In this document: positions 27,153-35,898 of the stretch, one piece after another
Layout of the letters: every line of letters starts with the position of its first letter
Position numbering within the stretch: position 1 is the stretch's first letter
NCBI RefSeq assembly: GCF_017356015.1
Contig: NZ_JAFIQV010000004.1
Location: forward strand, 1 to 64,000
DNA: 64,000 nt
Direction: 5' to 3'
DNA from: Azospirillum sp. SYSU D00513
Lineage (GTDB): Bacteria; Pseudomonadota; Alphaproteobacteria; Azospirillales; Azospirillaceae
Program-made: the position numbers and the translations under genes
The notes under the pieces: model-generated
Seen by the model: the letters and a program-made list of their open reading frames with translations, nothing else
Database searches by the model: none
What the model was told of the DNA's origin: nothing

Positions 27153-28235
27153 TCAGGCGTTGCCGATAACCGCCGGACGCGCGGGGCGCTTCGCGCGCCC
27201 CGCCCCGGCCGCCAGGCTCGCCGCCATGTCCGCCGCCTGATCGGCGGACGGAACGTTCGGGTCGTGCTGCCCGGTGAAGCGGACGTGCGGCAGCCGTTCC
27301 ATCAGATGGCGCAGCACCGCCGATGCCAGGGCGGTGCCGTGCCAGAAGACGCGGCGCAGCGCGGGGAAATCGCCGGCGTGGATCAGCCCGCCCTCGGCCA
27401 GTTCGGCCAGCCGCTTCGTGCCGGTGGTCCATTGCGTAAGGTTGTGGCTGCGGATGAAGCCGGTCAGCAGGGCGGGATTCGCGTCGGCCTCGGCCGGCTG
27501 GACATGGACCGAGGCGCCGGCGGCCAGGGCCGCCAGCGTGTGGAAGACGCCGGCGGTGTCGGCCTCGCCGGCGTCGGCGCTGGTGCGGTCGCCGGGGCGC
27601 AGCCCGAACCGGTCGCGCGCCTGCGCGGCGAAGGCCGCGAGCGTGCGGTGGCGCAGGACGAGGCTGGCGGGCCGGCCGGTCGCATCGACGGTGTAGAGCA
27701 GGTGCGTGCGCTCCTCGCGTGCGCCGGACAGCAGCAGCGGCGCCGAGGATTGAGCGTCCACGTCGGCTTGGGTGAAGGCAGCCTGAGCAAAGGCGGCCGG
27801 ATTGAGGATTCGTGGCCGCTCCCGCCCGTCCGGAGCCGGACCGAGCCAGCCGATGACGGCGGAGCCAGCCGTGGAGGTGAAGCCGCGCAACGCCTTGAGC
27901 GTCGCCGCCGTCTCGGCGCAGGCGAGGATCACGGCGGGCCGGGCATCCGCCAGGACCAGGGCCGAGCGGATGGCCGGGGCGCGCGCGTCGAGCGGAACGC
28001 AAACGCCGCCGGCCTTGAGAACGGCGAGGGTGGCCGTGATGGACGTGGCCCCGCGCGGCAGCAGCAGCGCGACGCGGTCGCCGGCCCGGCAGCCGGCCTC
28101 GCGCAGCGCGCGGGCGAGGCGGCTGCTCGCGGCGTCGAGCTGACCGTGGGTCAGCTCTCCGTCGGGCGCTGAAACCGCGAGAGCGGCCGGATGCCGGGCC
28201 GCCCGTCCGAGAAGGTGCTCCTGCAACGCGGCCAT
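27153..28235 (-). CDS. degenerate, shortened AMP-dependent ligase
   Basis: The 360-aa protein aligns by eye with the N-terminal part of adenylate-forming enzymes (DGELTHGQLDAASSRLARAL; GDRVALLLPRGATSI; VLKAGGVCVPLDARAP). The ATP-binding P-loop that should read like YTSGTTGxPKG is replaced by LLYTVDATGRPASLVLRHRT, losing the Ser/Gly residues and the Lys. There is no A8-type hinge or C-terminal catalytic Lys domain. It is therefore unlikely to adenylate anything and may instead bind a substrate or carrier protein, or be decaying. It is the last gene of the ACP-AsnB-type operon, 84 nt after the acyltransferase. Confidence 0.7.
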   Translation of the reverse strand: MAALQEHLLGRAARHPAALAVSAPDGELTHGQLDAASSRLARALREAGCRAGDRVALLLPRGATSITATLAVLKAGGVCVPLDARAPAIRSALVLADARPAVILACAETAATLKALRGFTSTAGSAVIGWLGPAPDGRERPRILNPAAFAQAAFTQADVDAQSSAPLLLSGAREERTHLLYTVDATGRPASLVLRHRTLAAFAAQARDRFGLRPGDRTSADAGEADTAGVFHTLAALAAGASVHVQPAEADANPALLTGFIRSHNLTQWTTGTKRLAELAEGGLIHAGDFPALRRVFWHGTALASAVLRHLMERLPHVRFTGQHDPNVPSADQAADMAASLAAGAGRAKRPARPAVIGNA

Positions 28236-28319
28236 GATCGGGACTCTCCGTCGCTCGCCAGTTTCAAGCTCCGCCTCTTCAGGGGCGTTTCGCTGGTGGT
28301 CCACCGGAACCGGGCGGCG

Positions 28320-29423
28320 TCAGCCGCCGAGCTCTGTGAAGCCGATGTCGCTGTCCGCCGTGGTGACGAACCAGTTGCGGGGATCCGCCAGCATCGGACC
28401 CAGCTCCTGCCGGTCCGGCGCCGGGCGGACCATCATCCGGGTCGGCGCGCGCAGCCCGTTCCGCAGGCACAGGAAGCCCATCATGGAGAGCGGCCGCGCC
28501 GCCTGCATGTTGAGTGTCCGGCACAGCAGGGCGGACACCCGCTCGCGCCGGGCCTGCTCCACCACCAGCGCGAAGGTGGGCATCAGCCAGCCGGGGCGGG
28601 CGAGATAATCGAGCACCACCGCCACCGGCTCGCCGCGCCAGCGGTCCACCCGCAGCACGACGTACCCCATCAGCCGGCCGCCCTTCATGATGTAGAAGCG
28701 GCGCAGCCGCCCGGCGTTCGGCGCCCGGTCGAAACGCCAGCTCAGGAAGGCGCGGTCGCGCCGGGCGATGACGGTGTGCTGGGGAGCAGCGGCCTCCCAC
28801 AGCTCATCCGCCTTCTCGTCGAAGGCGGGCACCTCCACCAGCCGGCCGCCCCGGACGCGCGCCGCCAGGTTGTAGGAGGTGGAGGCGACGGAGAGCGCCG
28901 GCTTCCCGATGCCCGCCGCGATGCTGGCCAGCGCGCCGCCGTAGGGGCTGACGCGCAGGCAGCGCAACGGATCGATGACCCGCAGGAAGGTGGGAAGGCC
29001 ACCCAGGTCCGACCAGCCCGCGCGCTTGTAGGACTTGTAAGCGGCGTCGGTCATGCCCAGCGAGATGGACACCTCGCTCGAGGCGAGGTGCGCATCCGAC
29101 AGGGTGGGGCCGACGCCGCGCAGGCGCCATTCCTTGGCGACCATCAGGTCGATGGCCCAGGATGCCCGGTGGCTCCGGTCCCCGGCCTTGAGCGCGAAGG
29201 GAATGCCGGCCTGCTGGCCGACGATCCCCCCGTTCCGGCGGCAGACCCAGAACTGCGGCCCTTCCGGGTCCTGTTCCGGCGGCTCAAGCAGCCACCGGAA
29301 ATGATCCCGGCAGAGCTGGATCGAGTTGGGTCCGAAATACTCCCGCTGAAAGGACTCAAGGTCGGGGCGGTCGTCCGGCACGTACCGGGCGATGCCACGC
29401 TGGGTCCAGGGCATCACTGTCAT
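28320..29423 (-). CDS. GNAT-type acyltransferase, EPS-associated
   Basis: The 367-aa protein looks like a double or extended GNAT N-acyltransferase: AIDLMVAKEWRLRGVGPTLS near residues 90-110 has the R/Q-x-x-G-x-G/A acyl-CoA loop (RLRGVGP), and the second half has FLSWRFDRAP and a second fold (GYVVLRVDRWRGEPVAVVLD). Similar proteins occur in polysaccharide and Fem-like amidation loci, transferring an acyl or aminoacyl group to an amino sugar. It overlaps the stop of the NAD-synthase-like gene by 4 nt, showing tight coupling. Donor and acceptor are unknown. Confidence 0.65.
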   Translation of the reverse strand: MTVMPWTQRGIARYVPDDRPDLESFQREYFGPNSIQLCRDHFRWLLEPPEQDPEGPQFWVCRRNGGIVGQQAGIPFALKAGDRSHRASWAIDLMVAKEWRLRGVGPTLSDAHLASSEVSISLGMTDAAYKSYKRAGWSDLGGLPTFLRVIDPLRCLRVSPYGGALASIAAGIGKPALSVASTSYNLAARVRGGRLVEVPAFDEKADELWEAAAPQHTVIARRDRAFLSWRFDRAPNAGRLRRFYIMKGGRLMGYVVLRVDRWRGEPVAVVLDYLARPGWLMPTFALVVEQARRERVSALLCRTLNMQAARPLSMMGFLCLRNGLRAPTRMMVRPAPDRQELGPMLADPRNWFVTTADSDIGFTELGG

Positions 29424-30427
29424 GCGTGGCTCCCGTCGACCTCGACCGGCTGGACCAGGATGGCGTTGCGCAGGATGCGGGCCGAGGTGCGGCGCTTCAG
29501 CACGATGTCCTTGTAGACGCGCTGCACCTGCTCGACCGACAGCCCCAGGGCGGCGGCGGCCTCCGCCTCCGGCACGCCGTTGCCGTAGGCGCAGAGCGCC
29601 AGGTCCAGCTTGTCGTAGGGGATGGCGTAGTAGAACTCTTCCTGGCTCTGCGGCAGGGTGTAGGTGTCGGTGCTGGGCGACTGGTTCTGGATCTCCGCCG
29701 GCAGGCCGAGATAGGCCGCCATCTGATAGACTTGGCTCTTGTACAGATGCGCGATCGGCTTCAGGTCGGCCAGGCCGTCGCCGCCGCGGACGAAGAAGCC
29801 CAGCTCGAACTCCAGACGGTTCGGCGTGCCGATGACCGCGTAGTTCAGCCGGTCGGCATGGGTGTATTCGACGGTCTTGCGGATGCGCTGCTTCAGGTTG
29901 GTCGCGGCGACCACCGACAGGTAGATGTCGGCCGGCATGCGGCTGGTCTGGCGCTCGCCCTCCGGCGATTCGACGGTGATGTTGAAGTAGTTGACGCGGT
30001 CGGAGTCGAGCAGCCCGGCGGCCAGGCCGATCTTCTGCTTCCAGCCCTCGCCATATTCGGGGAAGAGGCGGCGGATGGCGTTGTCGCGGCGCTCGTAGCA
30101 GCCGAGCGCGGTCAGCGGGGCGGTGATGTTCTCCATGATCGGGGTCAGGCCCAGGCTCTCGCAGAGCAGCCGGCCGCGCTCGGTGCTGCTGTCGGAGGAC
30201 TCCTTCTCCGGCATCAGGATGGCGAGCACCCGCTCCGGTCCGAGGGCGCGCACGGCGAGCGCCGCGCAGACGGAGCTGTCGATGCCGCCCGACACGCCGA
30301 GAACGACGCCCTGGCGGCGCAGGTCCTGGGAGACGATCCGCTTGATCGACTGCTCGATCTCGCGAGCGGCCGCCGCGCAGTCGAGTTCGAGGGCGCTGGC
30401 ATCGAACGAATTGAGGGCGTTCAGCAT
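29420..30427 (-). CDS. NAD synthase-like ATP-pyrophosphatase amidase/ligase
   Basis: The 335-aa protein has the ammonia-dependent NAD synthase fold: the ATP-PPase loop LGVSGGIDSSVCAAL near residues 43-57 and the P2-like region VIGTPNRLEFELGFFVRGGD. It lacks a glutaminase domain. Where housekeeping enzymes have a K-x-PTADL segment, it has NQSPSTDTYTLPQSQEEFYY. Its C-terminus has a small helix-turn-helix-like end (GLSVEQVQRVYKDIVLKR). A full NadE is at 7839-9884, so this copy is likely specialised, perhaps activating a carboxylate as an adenylate and adding ammonia. It lies directly behind an asparagine synthetase-like gene that could supply ammonia. Confidence 0.75.
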   Translation of the reverse strand: MLNALNSFDASALELDCAAAAREIEQSIKRIVSQDLRRQGVVLGVSGGIDSSVCAALAVRALGPERVLAILMPEKESSDSSTERGRLLCESLGLTPIMENITAPLTALGCYERRDNAIRRLFPEYGEGWKQKIGLAAGLLDSDRVNYFNITVESPEGERQTSRMPADIYLSVVAATNLKQRIRKTVEYTHADRLNYAVIGTPNRLEFELGFFVRGGDGLADLKPIAHLYKSQVYQMAAYLGLPAEIQNQSPSTDTYTLPQSQEEFYYAIPYDKLDLALCAYGNGVPEAEAAAALGLSVEQVQRVYKDIVLKRRTSARILRNAILVQPVEVDGSHA

Positions 30428-30489
30428 GGCGTCAGATTTCCCGATTTATATAAGTTGAACTATGAACAGGCTATTCCCGTCGGACCGGA

Positions 30490-32511
30490 TCACACCGCCG
30501 CCGCGGCGGCACCCAGCCGGTCTTCCAGAACGTGGGTGGGGACTTCCTCCAGCTTCCGCCGCAAGGTGGCGGCCGTCCGCGGGAAATCCTCCAGATAGTC
30601 TTTGGCGAGCATCTGCATGGTCAGCACCCCGACCAGCGCCATCTCCTCGCGCTCGCCGGCCATCTGCCCGCCGGAGCGGTGCGCCTTGGCCGACAGGGAA
30701 GCGACGGCGGTGGGGTCCGCCAGGCCGAAGCGGGACACCGCCTCGGGCGACAGAAGCTCGTGGACGTAGTGCGGCGCGTCGGCCCCGAACAGCGCGGTCG
30801 TCATCGGCGCGCGGTAGGGGCGCTTGGGCCGCTGGCCGATCTCCGCCGGCAGCAGGCGCGCGGCCAGCCGGCGCAGGGCCAGCTTGTCGCGCAGGCCCAG
30901 CATCTTCACGCGGTCGGGCAGGGCCGCGCAGAAATCGACCGTGTCGGGATCGAGGAACGGGTAGCGGACCTCGATGCTGTTGGCCATCGCCACCCGGTCG
31001 CCCTGGCTGGTCAGCAGGTAGGGCGTCAGGAAGGCGGCGATCTCCGCCATCTGCGAACGGGCCAGCGGGCTCCAGCGAGTCCAGCCGTCCGGCATGTGGG
31101 CCGCCACCTTGGCCTCGAAGGCCTCGGCGTCGGCCGCCGCGCGCAGGTCGGCGTGCAGCAGGCGCTGCGACCAGGCGGTGTTCTGCCAGCGGATCTGGTG
31201 CGCGTAGAAGGGCGCGTCCGTCTCCATCATCCCGCGGCGGAAGAAGTTCTGCCAGAGCGGGCTGTCCTTCTGGCCGCTCGCGGCGGCGAAGGGATGGATG
31301 CGGCCGAGCAGCTTCGGGCGGATCTTGGAGTCCGGTTGGCGCGCCCAGAAGCGGCGGACCCGGTCCTCCTTGAAGATGTCGTAGCCGGCCAGCCACTCGT
31401 CGGCGCCCTCGCCGGACAGGACGACTCGGATGCCGCTGTCGCGCACCAGCCGGGACAGGAGGAAAAGCGGGGCGGGAGCCGTGCGTACCAGCGGCGCCTC
31501 GCCGTGCCAGATCACGTCGGGCAATGCTGCCTGGATGTCGGACTGGCTGCACAGGATGTCGTGGTGCTCGGTCCCGACATGCCGCGCGACGATCCGCTGT
31601 TGCGGGGTCTCGTCGAAGGCTCCGTCGGTGAAGCGCACGCCGAAGCTGTGCATCTGAGTGGTGTCGAGCTTGCGCGCCAGCGCCGCGATGACCGAGCTGT
31701 CGAGCCCGCCGCTGATATAGACGCCGACCGGCACGTCGGCGCGCAGCCGCAGCCGGATCGAGTCCAGCAGCTTCTCCTCCAGGCGGTCGGCCGCCTCGTC
31801 GAGCGACAGCTTCGCGAGATCCGGATCGCCGGCCATGTCGGCCTGCCAGTAGCGCTCGGCCCGGATGTCGAGGTTCGCGTCGATGCGGAGCGCGGTTGCC
31901 GCCGGCACGCTCTCCACCCCGGCGAAGACGCTGCCGTGCGGGGCGACGCTCCAGTGGGAGAAGACCTGGCCGAGCTTGGCGCTGTCGAAGCGCGGGTCGA
32001 TCCGGCCGCCGGCGAACAGCGATTTGGCCTCGGAGCCGAAGACGATGTGCTCGCCCGCCCGGGCATAGAAGAGCGGCAGGATGCCGAGCCGGTCGCGCAC
32101 GAGCCACAGCTCGCGCCTGGACTCGTCCCACAGGCAGATGGCGAACTGGCCGTTCAGCTTGGCCCAGGTGGCCGGCCCGTACTCCTCGAAGGCGTGGACG
32201 ATCACTTCCGTGTCGGTCTGCGTGTAGAAGCGGTGGCCGCGCGCCTCAAGGTCCCGGCGCAGCTCGACGTGATTGAAGATCTCCCCGTTGAAGGAGATCC
32301 AGAGGCTGCGGTCCTCGTTGTGGATCGGCTGGAAGCCGCCGGCCAGCCCGACGATGCTGAGGCGCGCGTGGGCCAACCCGACGCGGCGGTCACGGTAGAA
32401 GCCGTAGCCGTCCGGGCCGCGGTGGCCCAGCATGGCGATCATCCGCCGCAGCTCTTCCAGCCCGGGGGGTTCGGCTCGAGGCCCGGCGAGGACTCCGGCG
32501 ACACCACACAT
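30490..32511 (-). CDS. asnB: asparagine synthetase-like glutamine amidotransferase
   Basis: The 673-aa protein has the two AsnB domains. The class II glutaminase begins with the required Cys2 (MCGVAGVLAG) and has LGHRGPDGYG, ARLSIVGLAGG and FNGEIFNH. The synthetase has SGGLDSSVIAAL near residue 266 and SGEGADEWLAGYDIF. True AsnB makes asparagine; EPS-linked paralogues of this length (about 630-680 aa) instead amidate a sugar acid or polymer substituent. The start at 32511 is fixed by the catalytic Cys2. It lies 106 nt after the AMP-ligase gene in the same orientation. Confidence 0.88.
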   Translation of the reverse strand: MCGVAGVLAGPRAEPPGLEELRRMIAMLGHRGPDGYGFYRDRRVGLAHARLSIVGLAGGFQPIHNEDRSLWISFNGEIFNHVELRRDLEARGHRFYTQTDTEVIVHAFEEYGPATWAKLNGQFAICLWDESRRELWLVRDRLGILPLFYARAGEHIVFGSEAKSLFAGGRIDPRFDSAKLGQVFSHWSVAPHGSVFAGVESVPAATALRIDANLDIRAERYWQADMAGDPDLAKLSLDEAADRLEEKLLDSIRLRLRADVPVGVYISGGLDSSVIAALARKLDTTQMHSFGVRFTDGAFDETPQQRIVARHVGTEHHDILCSQSDIQAALPDVIWHGEAPLVRTAPAPLFLLSRLVRDSGIRVVLSGEGADEWLAGYDIFKEDRVRRFWARQPDSKIRPKLLGRIHPFAAASGQKDSPLWQNFFRRGMMETDAPFYAHQIRWQNTAWSQRLLHADLRAAADAEAFEAKVAAHMPDGWTRWSPLARSQMAEIAAFLTPYLLTSQGDRVAMANSIEVRYPFLDPDTVDFCAALPDRVKMLGLRDKLALRRLAARLLPAEIGQRPKRPYRAPMTTALFGADAPHYVHELLSPEAVSRFGLADPTAVASLSAKAHRSGGQMAGEREEMALVGVLTMQMLAKDYLEDFPRTAATLRRKLEEVPTHVLEDRLGAAAAAV

Positions 32512-32617
32512 GGAAGCAGTCTCCTCGAAAAGCGGGGCCCGGATAAAGGCCAGTAAGGGGTGCTCTGGGACAGTGCCCTGAGGCGGCCGTCGGAACGGTG
32601 CAGCCGGGCCGGCGCGG

Positions 32618-34150
32618 TCAGGCCGGCGTGACCAGCTCGAAGCGCTTGATCTTCCCGCTGTCCGTCTTGGGCAGCTCGTCGCGGATCTCGATGAATTTGG
32701 GGACGAGGTGGCCTTCCAGCCGGCCGCGGCAGTGCTGGCGGACGGCGGCCTCGGCCAGAACCGCGCCGGGGCGCGGCACCAGGAAGGCCTTGACCGCCAG
32801 CCCGTCCACCGGGTCCGGCACGCCGACGACCACCGCCTCGGCGACGGCCTCCAGCTCGTAGAGCGCGTTCTCGACCTCTTTGGGGCTGACTTTTTCGCCG
32901 CGGCACTTGAAGACGTCGTCCTTGCGGCTGACGAAGTAGAGATAACCCTCCTCGTCGGAGCGGAAGAGGTCGCCGCTGTGGAGCAGCGTCTCGCCCAGCG
33001 GGCCGGTGCGCAGGCGGCGCGCCGTCTCTTCCGGGCGGTTCCAATAGCCGCGCATGACGTTCGCCCCGCGCACCACCAGCTCGCCCACCTCGCCGGGGGC
33101 GGCGCGGCGGCCGTCCTCGTCCACGACATAGGCTTCGCAGTTGGGCATGGCCCGCCCGACGGAGTCCGGCCGGGTGGCGAGGTCCGCCGGGTCGAGGTAG
33201 CAGACCCGCGTGCATTCCGTCATGCCGTACATCGAATAGAAGGCGGCCCGCGGAAACATCTCCCTCAGCCGCTGCATGTGCGCGGACGGCAGCGGGGCGG
33301 CGGCGTTGGTGAGGTAGCGCAGCGAGGACAGGTCGGTGGCCTTCAGCGCCTCCAGCCCCAGCAGGGTGGAGAAGAAGGTCGGCACGCCTGGCAGCCCGGT
33401 GACGCGGTGCTTCGCCATGCGCGCCAGCGTCTCGGCCGGGAAGGCGAAGGACCGTTCCAGCACCACGGTGAAACCGACGCGCGCGGCGGTCAGCACCTGG
33501 GTCAGCCCGTAGCCGAAGCTCAGCGGCAGGACGCACATCACCACGTCGTCGGGCCGGTTCTCCAGATAGGTGGAGATCGCCCAGGTCGTGTTGACCAGGT
33601 TGGCGTGGCTGAGCATCACGCCCTTTGGCCGCCCGGTCGTGCCGGAGGTGTAGAGGATGGCGGCCAGATCCTGGTCGATCAGGCCGGGGTCGGCGGGGGC
33701 CGCGTGCGGCGCCGCCAGGATCTCGGTGAAGGACAGCCCGTCGGCGCCGGGCGGCAGGGCTGGCCCGACCCAGAGGGTGACGGCCGGCGCCTCGGCCAGC
33801 GCCGGCAGGACCTGCCGGGCCAGCGCCGTGGGTGCCGCCAGGGCCTTCACCCCGCCGTCGGCGAGGATGTAGGCCAGCTTGTCGGCCTTGGTCGAGGGAT
33901 TGACGGGGATGAACACGGCACCCGCCTTCAGCGCCCCGAAGAGGCTGGCGACGAACTCGACCGAGTTCTCCAGCATCACCGCGACGCGGTCGCCCCGTTC
34001 CACCCCGGCGGACTGCAGCGCGGCGGCGACCTTGTCGCTGTCCCGCTCCAGCTCGGCGTAGGTCCGGCGGACCTCGCCGGCGACCAGAGCGGTGCGCTCC
34101 GGGTCGCGGGCGGCGGTCTCGCCGAGGAACTGATGCAGCAGGTGGGCCAT
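32618..34150 (-). CDS. AMP-dependent acyl/aminoacyl ligase, carrier-protein loading
   Basis: The 510-aa protein is an intact adenylate-forming enzyme: P-loop LYTSGTTGRPKGVMLSH near residues 167-183, YSMYGMTECT, the hinge region SGDLFRSDEEGYLYFVSRKD, and the catalytic Lys in TDSGKIKRFEL at the C-terminus. It starts 44 nt after a carrier-protein gene, so it probably adenylates an acid and loads it on that carrier. Ligases of this type are found in EPS and exosortase-linked loci. The substrate class cannot be read by eye. There is no ketosynthase, so chain building is not expected. Confidence 0.9.
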   Translation of the reverse strand: MAHLLHQFLGETAARDPERTALVAGEVRRTYAELERDSDKVAAALQSAGVERGDRVAVMLENSVEFVASLFGALKAGAVFIPVNPSTKADKLAYILADGGVKALAAPTALARQVLPALAEAPAVTLWVGPALPPGADGLSFTEILAAPHAAPADPGLIDQDLAAILYTSGTTGRPKGVMLSHANLVNTTWAISTYLENRPDDVVMCVLPLSFGYGLTQVLTAARVGFTVVLERSFAFPAETLARMAKHRVTGLPGVPTFFSTLLGLEALKATDLSSLRYLTNAAAPLPSAHMQRLREMFPRAAFYSMYGMTECTRVCYLDPADLATRPDSVGRAMPNCEAYVVDEDGRRAAPGEVGELVVRGANVMRGYWNRPEETARRLRTGPLGETLLHSGDLFRSDEEGYLYFVSRKDDVFKCRGEKVSPKEVENALYELEAVAEAVVVGVPDPVDGLAVKAFLVPRPGAVLAEAAVRQHCRGRLEGHLVPKFIEIRDELPKTDSGKIKRFELVTPA

Positions 34151-34194
34151 GTCACGTCCCCGTTCGATTGGCCGTTTGGCGTCCAGCTTCCGGG

Positions 34195-34482
34195 TCAGGC
34201 CGCGGTCTTGATCGCCTGCTTGCGCTCAACGAAGTGCGCGATGCGCTCGACCGATTCCAGGTTGTCGGCGACCAGATCGTCATCCTCGATCGCGATGCCG
34301 AAGCGCTCTTCCAGGAAGGTGACGACGTGCATGATGCCCGTGGAGTCGATCACGCCGGATTCCAGGAGGGACTCCGCGTTGTCGAAGCCGGAGTCGTTCC
34401 CGAGCAGGAAGTTATCCACGATGAAGGTGCGGATGTCCTGAACGGCGGCGGTCAGGTGCGTTTCGGTGGTCACGGTACGCAT
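34195..34482 (-). CDS. acyl carrier protein-like
   Basis: A 95-aa acidic carrier protein of four helices. The phosphopantetheine attachment Ser47 is in ESGVIDSTGIMHVV, a DSxG variant of the normal DSL. Family features: FLEERFGIAIEDDDLV and the final helix ESVERIAHFVERK. The chosen start (34482) begins MRTVTTETHL; upstream codons in the same frame have no family character. It is the first gene of the operon and so is the likely carrier for the ligase product. Confidence 0.9.
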   Translation of the reverse strand: MRTVTTETHLTAAVQDIRTFIVDNFLLGNDSGFDNAESLLESGVIDSTGIMHVVTFLEERFGIAIEDDDLVADNLESVERIAHFVERKQAIKTAA

Positions 34483-34786
34483 GTCGCTGGCAACTCCGCA
34501 AAGGGTTTGGTCCGTTGGACCGCGGCGGGCCGAGGACTGTGTCCCCGCCATCCGCGGCAAGCTCTGGGTTCGTTTCGGGTCCCTCGCCATCCGGCCCTGG
34601 GCCGGACGGCGGCTTTTCCGAACCGCGTCCTGCATCACTCTTTATTGCACCCGCACCCCGGGTTTGCGAGGGAGCAAAGGATAAGGCGACGCTGAAGACC
34701 TTGGTAGCCTGAAGGTTTTGCAGGGTATTACTTGCAGAAGGAGTCCTATACATCCGCGCCGCCGGGTAATATGGGCGGCGTATGAG
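34483..34786. other. intergenic region before the ACP operon
   Basis: About 300 nt between the deacetylase gene and the ACP gene, both on the minus strand, with no convincing coding frame. The stretch 34700-34760 (on the minus strand containing GGACTCCTTCTGCAAGTAAT) is AT-richer and is the most likely place for a promoter of the ACP operon. Confidence 0.45.
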
Positions 34787-35695
34787 CTAAGCCGCCGGGA
34801 TGGGCCGGACGTCCGGCGCCGCGGCGGGCTTGCCCCGGCCGGATGCCTTGAGCGTGCGCAGCTTGGCCGGTATGCCGGTCATCTGAACGCTGAGCCAGGC
34901 CACCGACGCGTCGTCCGACAGGGGGAAGGCCTTGAGCTGCAGCGGATCGGAGCCGGGGCCGTTCCAGCCCGGATCGATGCTCCGGGCGGTGCGGTAGCCG
35001 GCGCGGCGGATGGCGGCCAGCTCGCGTTCGCCGAAATCGCCGTTGGGGAAGGCGAAATGGTGGCAGGGCTTGCCCACCGATGCCTCCAGCTCGGTCTTGC
35101 AGAGTTCGATCTCCTCGGCGGCCTGCCGGTCGTCGCAGCGCAGGAGGATCGGGTGGTGGCGCGTGTGGCCGCCATAATCCGCGACCTCGCCCATCCGGTG
35201 CACCTCGTCCCAGGTCATGGCCTGGCGCTCGGCGCCGTCCCGGTCGGGATCGTCGCCGAAATCGGCGAGCCGCTGGCGCCGCTCGGCGTCGGGCACGAGC
35301 TTCAGCGTCTCCACGCCGATGCGCTCGGCGGCGGCGGTCTTCCACCAGTAGGGGCGGGCGGTGCCGACGATCTGGCTGCACAGGAAGATGGTCGGCCGGA
35401 CGCCGAACTCCCGGAAGAGCGGCTCCAGCTTCGTGTTGGCGCGGTGGCCGTCGTCGAAGGTGATGACGAGCGGGTAAGGCGGCAGGGCGTTCCACCGGCC
35501 GGTCTCCATGGCGTCGGCCACGGCGTCCATCGTGGTGAAGTTGTAACGCTCCGCGAACCAGGCGAGATGCTCGCGCAGCAGCTCCGGTTCCGGATCGTGA
35601 TAGACGACGATGGTGGCCTTGCGGCGCGCGAAGCCGAAACGCATCAGCGCGCCGAGTCCGGTCCAGCGCACCATGCCGGCGATGGCTTGCTTCAT
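34787..35695 (-). CDS. polysaccharide deacetylase-family protein
   Basis: The 302-aa protein has the NodB fold: metal-binding Asp-Asp motif LVITFDDGHRANTKLEPLF near residues 75-93 and the second motif GGHTRHHPILL giving the H-x-x-x-H metal ligands, plus AFPNGDFGERELAAI. Such enzymes remove N- or O-acetyl groups from sugars. No signal peptide is evident, so it may act on lipid-linked or cytoplasmic intermediates. It begins at 35695 behind AGGAGGACTGCTCC. It is the first gene upstream of the ACP operon. Confidence 0.88.
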   Translation of the reverse strand: MKQAIAGMVRWTGLGALMRFGFARRKATIVVYHDPEPELLREHLAWFAERYNFTTMDAVADAMETGRWNALPPYPLVITFDDGHRANTKLEPLFREFGVRPTIFLCSQIVGTARPYWWKTAAAERIGVETLKLVPDAERRQRLADFGDDPDRDGAERQAMTWDEVHRMGEVADYGGHTRHHPILLRCDDRQAAEEIELCKTELEASVGKPCHHFAFPNGDFGERELAAIRRAGYRTARSIDPGWNGPGSDPLQLKAFPLSDDASVAWLSVQMTGIPAKLRTLKASGRGKPAAAPDVRPIPAA

Positions 35696-35898
35696 GATGG
35701 AGCAGTCCTCCTGGACGTCAAATCGGGTGGGTCGGAAATCGGGTGAGTCGAAAAAACTTCGAACGATGGGCACGGCGAACAGGAAAGGCACGGTAAAGGA
35801 AACGGGCGGGGCGAAACGGCGAGGACGGGCGCTCCGGGCGCCCGTCCGTTCCGCTTCGCACCGCCCCGCAAATCGAGGAGCGGAAGGCCCGGCGCGTC

